NCBI RefSeq assembly: GCF_028583425.1
Contig: NC_072805.1
Coordinates: forward strand, 11,790,001-11,854,000
Direction of reading: 5' to 3'
Origin: Eublepharis macularius
Taxonomy: Eukaryota > Chordata > Lepidosauria > Squamata > Eublepharidae
DNA: 64,000 bases
Shown: positions 21,835 to 31,000 of the stretch, in pieces
How the letters are laid out: the number at the start of each line of letters is the position of its first letter
Numbering within the stretch: the stretch's first letter is position 1
Notes under the pieces: generated by a model
The model's database searches: none
Told to the model about the DNA's origin: nothing
What the model saw: the letters and a program-made list of their open reading frames with translations, nothing else
Translations under genes and position numbers: made by a program

Positions 21835-22120
21835 GGTGCAATCCTAAGCATACAAAATTTGTGGTAGGATATGAGCGTTTGTGAGTCACAGCTCACTTTT
21901 TCAGATGTCTGAAGAAGTAAGCTGTGACTCATGAAAGCTCATTCTCTACCACAATTGTTAGTCTTATAGGTTCTACTGGACTCTTGCTCTTTTCTACTTC
22001 TACAGACAGACTAACATGGCTACCCATCTTGATCTATCTTAAGCAGAGTTACTCCAGTCAAAGCTCATTGATTTCAATAGACTTAGACTGGAATAATTTT
22101 TCTTAGGATTGCACTGAGTC
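21835..22120. repeat. 88-bp palindromic repeat split by an inverted-repeat hammerhead-like element
   Basis: The outer part begins GTGCAATCCTAAGCA at 21836 and resumes CTTAAGCAGAGTTACTCC near 22038, closing with TTAGGATTGCACTG. The insert (about 21852-22037) has CTGAAGAAGTAAGC, TGTG, ACTCATGAAAGC and the terminal motif AGACTAACATGGCTACC. Confidence 0.55.
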
Positions 22121-22142
22121 TTCTAGTGCCTTAAAGATGAAG

Positions 22143-22756
22143 GATTACGGAGAGGAGGGGACGTTTGCCCACTGTTGGTGGAGATGTGCATTTATTAAAA
22201 ACTATTGGGGAAAGGTGCTTGAAGAAGTCAGAGCAATAACGGTATGTAGTCCCATTTGACCCCAAGCTTATTTTCTTAAATCAATGGGGTGATTTACCAA
22301 TACCTAAAATTAGAAAAGATTTGATTGCAACTTTTCTGGTAGTAGCAAAAAATGAGATAGCGATGGTTTGGAAAAAAGATTCAGCCCCTCCAGTTGAAGT
22401 ATGGTTCGAAAAAGTGTGGAATCATTTTATTGTGGAAAAGACCCATAATGATCTTTATGTAGCTGAAAAGTTTCCTGAGAAATCCAACTTCGTGGAAAAA
22501 TGGTCCCCATTCTTCGACTATGTTGAGAAATATAACATTCAACCAAAGTCAAAAATATTACAAACAATAACTCTATCCAGTGATTTTACGCTGTAGCTTA
22601 TACGTTCATAAGCTTCATAAGTGTATAAACCCTAACCTTATATGCTTCCCTTCCTCTAGTTACAAAACATGTTATATGGAAATGATTGTTTGTTGTTGTT
22701 TAAGCTTGTATGTTGTAATTGTTTTATGCCAATAAAAAAATATTTTTTTTTTAAAA
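22143..22756 (+). mobile_element. LINE L1 3' end, 5'-truncated
   Basis: Encodes L1 ORF2 C-terminal-like sequence (TFAHCWWRCAFIKNYWGKV, then an IRKDLIAT region and VWFEKVWNHF), followed by an AT-rich 3' UTR and A-rich tail. A 10-bp duplication, aaagatgaag, flanks it at 22133-22142 and 22757-22766. An in-frame stop near 22256 shows it is dead. Confidence 0.7.
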
Positions 22757-23301
22757 AAAGATGAAGTTAGGTAAAAGTTAGGTAAAACACTGTACCTATG
22801 TGATACAAATAATGGTATATTATGGTAATGGTATATTAACCATTACCATATTAACCATTACTTCCTTCATTTGACCAATTGAAATTCTTACTCTCGTGCT
22901 ATATGATAACATCTTGCCTAAGAGGTCCAGTTATCCTTTGTTAATGCTTAGTGAGGAATGTTGTGAAAAGTTAAAAAAAGGTTTTAAAAGGTTTGATTTA
23001 TTATTTAAAAGACTGTAGTTAATTTTTGCTGCCATAAATTGAATGCAAAGGAAGAATTCACTCAGTTCTAGTCCTCAAGAGGGTATGCTGGCAATAAAAT
23101 CTAGTTACTCTTTAAAGTGTCACTGGACTCCTGTTTATTTTTGCAGCATATAACATAACTGTATAAACAAGTTCTGTACCCAACCCCCCCAAAACTAAAA
23201 TTTAATAATAAGAAGTTGTATGAGGTAAGTAGTTTTACTTCTTTAAGGGAGGAAAAACTACAAAATATGTAGACTTGTAGACAGCCTGCCAAACAGTGAA
23301 G

Positions 23302-23612
23302 CTGTACCCTAGTTACAGTTCCCAGGAAATAATTTGGCCAGTTAGGAGACGTTATAACCTTTTTCATTGGCCTTTGGGTTAGAACCAATAAGATGGTGGC
23401 CTGAGACATGGTGAACTTTAATTGGTTGAAGCGTCTGACAGGAGGGAATAAAAGGCTTGGAGTGACATGCCAACAGGGGTAGTGGCGAGACGTGGCCTTT
23501 AAAATTATCGTCTGGAGGATGTTTTTCCTCCTCCCCTTTCCTTTTTTATTTTGTAATAAACTCTGGTGAAGAGTTCTGACAAATTTGAACGCTTGTGCCT
23601 TTTGTGTCATTT
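23302..23612 (+). mobile_element. LTR-like fossil (family unassigned)
   Basis: Starts TGTACCCTAG and ends TGTGTCA. It carries CCAAT-type boxes, a TATA-like AATAAAAGG near 23445 and an AATAAA signal near 23552, the usual order in a retroviral-type LTR. No matching second LTR and no recognisable internal genes were found, so it looks like a broken or solo remnant. Family and age are unknown. Confidence 0.35.
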
Positions 23613-23619
23613 TGGCTGG

Positions 23620-25815
23620 TTCAGATAAAAGGTATATGGATTGTGGTTTTGTTTTGCATTTTGATTGTGGATTTGATTGATTCGATAGCTGCACCCAACT
23701 TTTGAAAAGTAAACGGCAGCAAAGAGAGTGATAGTACATCTGAGGAAAGCCGTCTGATTTGGCAGGGGGGACCAAGGGAGGCTGAAGGAAGAAGGGCCTG
23801 AGAAGTTTGGCTGAGGATGTGGCGTTCTTCTGCCAATGTTTTCCGTGAGCAGTTGAAACCGAAGGAGAATCACATGTGCAGATGTCTTCAGTATGCAGAA
23901 CCAGAAGGAAAACTTCAGAGCAAAGCTCTGTGAGTGCTAGGGTCAAAGCTAGAGAAAAGGGAGTGTTTGAATTCTAGGGGGGGGGGGGTTAGAATAGTGA
24001 TTGCCACCTCCCTTAATTACAATAATGCTAAAGAGAGCAGCCAGAAGTGTGCCTGCATAACAAATATCCAGATAAATAAAAAGTGGATGTCATGGGAAAT
24101 GGTGATGGAAGAAAAAAAGGTAACGTATAGAAATATGTAAGACCCAGTATGTGTAGTGGTAATCTGGCTGAGAAATGGAACAAACAAAAGTTACAAAAAA
24201 ATTGTCGTCCCGCCTTGCCACTGGGGCCAACTCAAAATCTCAGTGAGTGGCGCTTTAACCCTCTCTTGGCAGATTTCACAAGGGACAAGGGTCCAACCTA
24301 CAGGCAGCAGGCTTGACCACCCTGCGTATGTGCCTGATCCACACATTATTGGTATGATGTGGTTACCACTGGGGATGCAGATGGTGTGACCGCTGCTACA
24401 TGTTAAGCTGGATGTGTGCGACTGCCAAATTGACTATCTTCCAGATACTATTGACATGTGCTTCCATGGAGCAAACCAGCTGTTGAAAAGGAGATCCGAG
24501 CATGCTCACGCAGATCAGATAGGCTCTGGGTCCTGCAATGTGCAAGCAGAGAGAGGACAAGGCACTCAGCCCTGCTTGCCACTTAATAACCACAGTGGAT
24601 GCTTCCAGATCTGAGGTGTTGTCAGACATGCTAGTCCTTCCCCAAAGGGACCACTTCCTCCCTGCTTACACACACTTCTAAGTCATCTCTCCTATCTCAG
24701 AGCACTGCCCCAGCACTTATGGGAGATGTACTGCCATTTTAAGCAAAGTTACACCCTTCCAAATCCATAGGCTTGGCAGGATGTACGTTCCTCTGGATAG
24801 CTTTGCCACCATTTTCAGTTTTAGGGGAGTCAATTGTAGATGGATCCTCTGGGGTTTCCTTCTGGGCCACTGAGCATTCTTCTCCATTGAGTAAACTTGA
24901 CAAGCGCAACTCATCCGATACTTGTAACAGATGGTGGGACTTCCAGGCAGATTTAAGCTCCAGCATCTTTCTTTTCAGAGAGTCCTGCCCAAGCCTTTCA
25001 CCCGTTTAAGAGAGTAATCCTAAATACCCAGAATCCAACTCAAGCCTACCCAAGGGGCCTTACTCCCAGGAAAGTGTCCATAGGATTGCACTGAAAATCA
25101 GTAGCACCATCAGCTACACCTCAAGCTTGGAAGCATTTACCTGCGATTCCTGTCACCTTGACCTCCCCCGTAGGCCTCAAACGTCCTGCACCTCAGAACA
25201 GTTTCTTCAGCCTGCACTGATGTTTGTTGGTTCTTCTGTAACAAACCGCTCTTCCGCCATCTTGACTGAAAATGTTGTACTGGAAATCCATCATCTGCTG
25301 CTTGAGGCTGCAAAAGGGGACACGTGCCTATTTCTGTGGAATGCATTATCAGACACTGGGAAGTCGGTCCCTTTGCCAAAAAAAAAAAAAGCATTGTTGT
25401 GGAGTGTGGGAAGGGGGCTGTCGGCCTCACTAGCACCCATAAAGGATCTTCAGCAGATCTCCGCTACATCTGCTGAAACGTTTTTAATGCCTTGGGCAAA
25501 AATGATTATTGCACAACCTTCCCTCACCTGACGCTGGCAATTTCATTTCTTTCTTGGGGCCTTTGCCCCTCTGTGTTATATACAATGGGGATGTACTTCT
25601 ATTCCCTTTCTTTGTATGGAAGAAAAGAAGAAGCAGAAACTGGGACAGGGAAGGGCCCAAATTGTCCCCATCCATTGCCCATTTGTACCAACGTTCTAGC
25701 TTCCCCCTCCTCAGTTTATTCCAGAACTGTTAGAACCAGGACATTCTAGCCCGCAGCACTGCCTATGAGGTTAGCTTTGCCGGTTGGTTAAATAATAGTG
25801 ACTGCAGGTTTTTTC
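23620..25815. other. Intergenic stretch with worn repeats, no clear gene
   Basis: Mostly unassigned sequence. 24733-24775 and 24995-25100 resemble halves of the common GCAATCCTA / TTACTCC repeats, implying an old insertion between them. A splice-bounded open segment on the minus strand (25141-25307) is noted as a finding, not as a gene. Confidence 0.4.
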
Positions 25816-25925
25816 CTAAATGATCTTCATTTAAACATTTATACCCTGCTTCCCAATGGGAACAAGCCAAAGCAGCTTCCCACATCATTCTATCCTCACT
25901 ACCACCACCACGAGAGGTAGGAGAG
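25815..25925 (-). repeat. Sauria-type SINE, 3' fragment
   Basis: The minus strand reads the SINE tail: TCCCATTGGGAAGCAGGG and the TGTGGGAAGCTGCTTTGGC block. The tRNA head is missing or too worn to see. Confidence 0.5.
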
Positions 25926-26728
25926 GCTGACCGACTGACAGAAACCCCTTCTGCATGGGCCAGTTTCACCAGTTCAGTTCCCATACTGCAGCGTTTTTTC
26001 CCCCATGACCATCTGCACCCGATCTGCCACTGGCAGTAGTCACTCCAGCTACTATGTGACTTTTCTGCTGCTTTCCTGGGTGCGCTTCTAAGCCAGCTTT
26101 TTTAAAAATCCATTTTCCAGTCTGCCGTTTCCCCCTGCACATTCCTTATCCTGTCTTTTAATGTTCCATCTTATTCTGCCACCCTCCCACCCTCTGCCAG
26201 CCTACTTCACTGTGGTTGGGCACTGTTGTCCACCCAGCCACTCCCTCCCCCTCCTATCCCTCCCCTCTCCTTTTTTCCTTTCCACAGTTTTTAAAATTTT
26301 TAATCCAGCATAGGATTGCTGCAACGATGCATAGATTCATTGCCTGTGCAAAAAGGGGAAAAAGGCAAGGCTTGTCGTTGTAACGTCACCGATGACGGCA
26401 TGGGTGATGAAAGCACCAGCACTCAATCTCAACGCATTTTGACACAGCGCAGACTAAAAAGAACTGACCCACACTGACCAAGCATGAGAGGTGCAAAAAA
26501 CCCCAGACCAGCCGATTCCATGCCTTTCAGCTTGACTTCTGGGATAGTGCGGAGTTGTGTCCCCAGTGCAGGAGCTAGAATGTGAAACGGGGCCCAGGTC
26601 ATCCAATGAGCCTCCCTGGCAGAGTGCGGATTCCACCCTGGTGATTGTAGGGAACTACACACTGTGATCTGCCTCCAGTCTCAGTGATAGTGGGCTATCA
26701 AAGTGTGTAAAGAGCCTTCAAGTTGCAA

Positions 26729-27170
26729 CTGACTTAAGAAGACCCCAGCAAGTGTCTTTCAAGGCAAATGAGAAGCAGAGGTGGCTTGCCCTTGCCTTCC
26801 TCTGCAGAGTCTTCCTTGCTGGTCTCCTATCCAGGGCTTTTTTTCAGCGGGAACACGGTGGAACTGAGTTCCGGCACCTCTTGAAAATGGTCACATGGCT
26901 GGTGGCCCCGCCCCCTGATCTCCAGACAGAGGGGAGTTTAGATTGTCCTGTGCACAGCTGGCGGAGATCAGGGGGCAGGGCCACCGGCCATGTGTCCATT
27001 TTTGCCAAGGCATTGTAAACTTTAAAAAAACTCCCCCCTTGTTCCAGCTGACCCAAAGTGACGTCATTGTACAGTCCTGAGTTCCACCTCCTCTTTCCCC
27101 GGGGAAAAATAGCCCCGCTCCCATCCAAGTACCCGCCCTGCCTGGCCTCTGAGATAAAACGGGCTCAGGC
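26729..27170 (-). repeat. 5S-derived SINE interrupted by a hAT-like element
   Basis: Left part: GGCTTGCCCTTGCCTTCCTC, then TGCTGGTCTCCTATCC (5S D-loop-like GGAGACC in reverse). The right part resumes ATCCAAGTACCCGCCCTGCC, then CTCTGAGATAA. The hAT element sits exactly at the break. Confidence 0.65.
26832..27117. mobile_element. hAT-like hairpin element (286 bp) inside the 5S SINE
   Basis: Starts CAGGGCTTTTTTTCAGCGGG and ends TAGCCCCG. Flanks ctcctatc (26824-26831) and ctcccatc (27118-27125) differ by one base, an 8-bp target duplication. It carries the family hairpin (CCTGATCTCCAGACAGAGG) with a shortened return arm. Confidence 0.75.
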
Positions 27171-27299
27171 TCTATCATGCTGCCTTCCCTCTCTGGGCTA
27201 GTTACAGCATCAATAAACACAGTGTAACAACAACAACAACCCTGAATCAAAACAGGTTCGGGAAACCCGCCTTAAAGTTTCATTGACAGCGAGAGGACA

Positions 27300-28060
27300 A
27301 CGTTTTAGCCCTTTTGCCAACCCCGTTTGTCTTCGGAAGCCACAGCGGATTTAAGGGGGCCGGCTGTGACTGTTGCAAGGCGCCTCGGGAGGCCCCGCAG
27401 GCAGGCAAGCGGCGTATAAATGCGCCTCCGACCGAACGCTCCAGGGGGCGGGGCGGCTTCTTTCGCCGCGAACGCGCGCGCCCGCGGAAGAGGCGGCTGG
27501 GCGGGGGGCGGGGCGCGCGTCCGGCTGGCTGTTGCCGCTCCCGAGCCCGCCCGCCTCCTTCCCTTCCTTCCTCCCTCCCTCCGCGGCGTCTCCGGCACGG
27601 CGGTCCGGTCCACGCGGCCATGAGCGGGGCGATGCTGGTGGGCTACAGCAGCAGCAGCAGCAGCAGCAGCTCGGGCTCGTCGCCGCCCGCCTCTGGCGAC
27701 GAAGGCGGCTCCCCCGCGGCCCAGGGAGGAGCCCCCCCGGCGGAGAGCCCGGCCGCCCTCCCCGGTGCCAGGTGGGCCGCCCCGGCGAGGGGCCCGGCGG
27801 GAAGCGGGTCGAGCCCCCTCCCCAGCCCTGCCGCGGCGAAGCGAAGCCGGCGCCGGTCCCGGGCACTGGAGTTAGTCGAGGCGCCTCTGCCCCGCCCCCG
27901 TGGCTCAAGGCGGGGTTCAAACTGAAAACGTGCAAAATGCAACAAACCCCCAAAGAATCCCGCCCCCGCCCCGGCTGCCGCGGGCTTATTATTGGGGGCG
28001 GGGGAGGCAGAAGCTTTTGCAGGCTGGAGCTGCTTTTTGGTCGCGGCTGGGAACGCCGCC
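27300..28060. promoter_or_regulatory. USB1: CpG island and USB1 promoter
   Basis: GC-rich, CpG-dense sequence around USB1 exon 1 with several GGGGCGGGGC boxes (27445-27515). A TATA-like element, GTATAAAT, lies at 27413-27420, about 200 bp before the start codon. Which element sets transcription start cannot be told from sequence. Confidence 0.6.
27620..27771 (+). CDS. USB1: USB1 exon 1 (start codon, Ser/Pro-rich N-terminus)
   Basis: ATG in good context (GGCCATGA), then [11 protein letters not shown], matching the family start LVGYSS. An (AGC)8 run at 27647-27670 encodes eight serines. The donor is GCCAG|GTGGGC in phase 2. The frame stays open beyond the donor only because of GC composition. 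Confidence 0.85.
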
Positions 28061-31000
28061 TCTGAAACCGATGCACGCCCCCTTCATTTTCCATTGCAAA
28101 GGGCGCTGAGCCCCTAACAGAATGGCAAATGTGTTCCCCCCCTCCCCACCAACCAGAGCCTTCTCCATCAGTCCAAACACCTAACAGCCTGCAGCGTTTG
28201 GGAATGCCAGATGTGTGCCCTCTGTGTCCCCCAGTCGTTTCTCCATCTCTTGAACAGCATGGGGAGGTGGAAGTGTCACCCCCCTCCCCCCATAGTTTGG
28301 AGCCAGATAAGCTGTTCACCAGCACCAGTTTCCAGGGAGCAGCACCAGGGGGCAGGTGCCCCAGGTTAGACGTGTCGGCCTGCACACTTGTACCACGCGG
28401 ATACTTCCTCAGTGGCTCAGGAATCACATGTGGCTCTTTGATGTGTCACCTGTGGCTCTTCCAAGGACTATTTCCCAGTGTGGCACCTGCTTCATATTTC
28501 AGGAGAGGGCAGGGCTCTTGCCTGGTGGCAGGTGGTTCCCACCTTGAAACAGCCACCAGAGGAATGGGTAAGCTGCGAACCTCCCTCAGGTTCAGGCTTC
28601 ATGCCAGGAATGGAAAACAAGTGGGCTGTATGGGTTGACGGCACTTGCAAGTGCAGCTCTCTGTGAGCCGCCGAGTTAGTACCAACCAGACTAGCAAATG
28701 GATGAGGAATTCAGGGTTCAACTGCCAGCTCATTTTTCTGAAAAAAAAGAAAATTGGTGCGTTCATGTTGGGAATGCTTAAAATTCTCCTTCGTCTCTGG
28801 TTGCTTGTCCTGCAGCATAACAGCGCCTCGCCTTCCCATACCAGACAGTGTGCTAAGCATGTTCCGAGACCAGGAAGAGAAGGAGACGGTGGTAGATGAC
28901 CGCAGCAAGCATGGAGGCCGAGTGCGCACCTTCTCACATGAGCGAGGCAACTGGGCAACCCACATCTATGTGCCTTGTAAGTCCCTTCAGTGTTGCAACA
29001 CTGAGAGTGGGTTTGCCAGTCTCCAGGGGTGGGGCCTAAAGTTCTCCCAGAATAATAACTCGTCTCCAGGGTACATAGATCTGTCCCCTGGAGGAAATGG
29101 TGGATGCTATGGTGTCATCTCCCCGCTGAAATACCTCCCTGATCTCCACCCACTCTAGGCACCATCCCCGAGTCTCCAGGAATTTCCTAAGCTGGAATTG
29201 GCAACCCTAGGATAAAAAATCTCTCCCTTCCCAGATTTTGAGAATAGCCATCTTTGGAGATTCCCCCTCATGTTCTTGAAGGAGACCCTCCGTAACTGCT
29301 CCGTAATCGATGTGACTGAAAGATACCCGGAGCCACTTGTTAAAATCCTCCTGTAGCTAATGGGACCGATTTAACAGAGATACTGCCACTCTTTTCCAAG
29401 ATATTCCATGCTAACAAAACAACAAGGGGATAGCTCTTTAAAATTAAAGCATTACAATGTATTCCTTGGTGCTGATAAGTCTGGAAAAACAGACTCTGTC
29501 TCCGCAGCCAGTTTAGGCAGATGATCCTGGTTTTTTATCATGTAGCTTCTGAGTTGCGTGTTATTGCCACACATGTACAAACTTTGTCTGCCACTTTTAT
29601 TTATATAATTTATACTCCACCTTCAGACTAAAGGTGGATTACAGGTTCTCTGCCAGATGGGTTACACAGTGTAAGTTAAGGCAGGTTAACAGGACTGTGT
29701 ATTTGTGTGTGTGTGCGTGTACACAGTAAAGGCTTTACTAACACTGAATATTTCAAACTATCCAGTATCTCGGTCATGTTTTTTAGAAACTGTCCTGAGG
29801 GTTTGAAGATGCGGCACCCTTCCACATCTCTGCAGGAAGTTAGTTTGCTGCTCGAGAAAAGGAAGAGGTCCAACAGATTGTACTCCAGAGACCCCCTAAA
29901 GAGATTTTGTTTCCAGCCATTTCTGAGTTGGCCAAATCAGTTGGTTCTGCCTGTGTGCTGTGAACCTGTGAAGGTGCCTTATACCAGGTGGAGGCAATGG
30001 GCCATCTCTCCTAGTGGTACAGGGGCTCTTCAGGTTATCTGGCAAAGGAAGCCCTTTTCCTAGTGACTGAGATGCCAAGAAGGAACCTGCTATATGGAAC
30101 GTATATGCTCTACCACCGAGCCATGGTCACTGCCAATTGATTTTTGTTCAGTCTAAAAATTCCAGAAAATGTAAAAATGCTAAGAGAACTGAATGGGTGA
30201 TTAACCTTGTATTCCCCTCTCTGAACCTATCTTTGAGCAGGAGAAATGGATTGGGGGAGCAAACATCTTCCTGCTAGGATCCAAATCTGTATGGTGTGGT
30301 ACTTCTCATGTACTTTCTGAACCCCCCCCCTTGTTTAGTTCCACATCTCTTCTGTACAGTAAGCTGCCATAATTTCTGTTTTAGAGAAGACAGCTGAGGC
30401 TCAGAAACAGTGAATTGCCCAAGGCTGCTTAGTTTTCTATTTATTTCATTTATAATAATAATAACATTTGATTTATACATTGTCCTTCAGGACAACTTTA
30501 CCACACACAGAGTAGTTTACAAAGTATGTTATTATTATCCCCCCTTAGAAAGATGGAATGATTACTTGTATGAATATATTCAGTCGGATATGTTGGAATG
30601 TTTAAAAAAAGATAAGGCATGGGATGGAAAAATGGAGGAGATAAAAGAGAAATGGTCTGTATATTTTCAATGGGTATATAATGGAGAAGCCAATACAGCT
30701 ATATTTGGAAAATTGGAAAAAATGTGCTCGTGGCTAAAAATTTAATTTGTTGTTATAGGATGGCCACCTTGCGGCGGGGGGGGGGGGGGGTTACAAAAGG
30801 GGTAAAAGATGTATCATAGGAGAACTGTGACTGTATTGAAATGTAATAATATGTGATGCATTAATAAAAAAAATGTTATTATTATCCCCACAACAAACAC
30901 CCTGTGAGGTGGGTGGGGCTGAGAGAGCTCTGGCAGAGCTGTGACTGACCCAAGGTCACCCAGCTGGCTTCAAGCCAAGGAGTGGGGAATCGAACCTGGT

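Noticed and set aside
23101-23946. 281-codon minus-strand open frame
   Set aside because: It runs antisense through the LTR-like fossil and AT/CT-rich flanks, has no domain I recognise, and no splice or promoter context.
27351-28427. 358-codon minus-strand open frame over the USB1 CpG island
   Set aside because: Antisense to USB1 exon 1 in GC-rich sequence; proline/arginine/glycine composition typical of chance frames in CpG islands.
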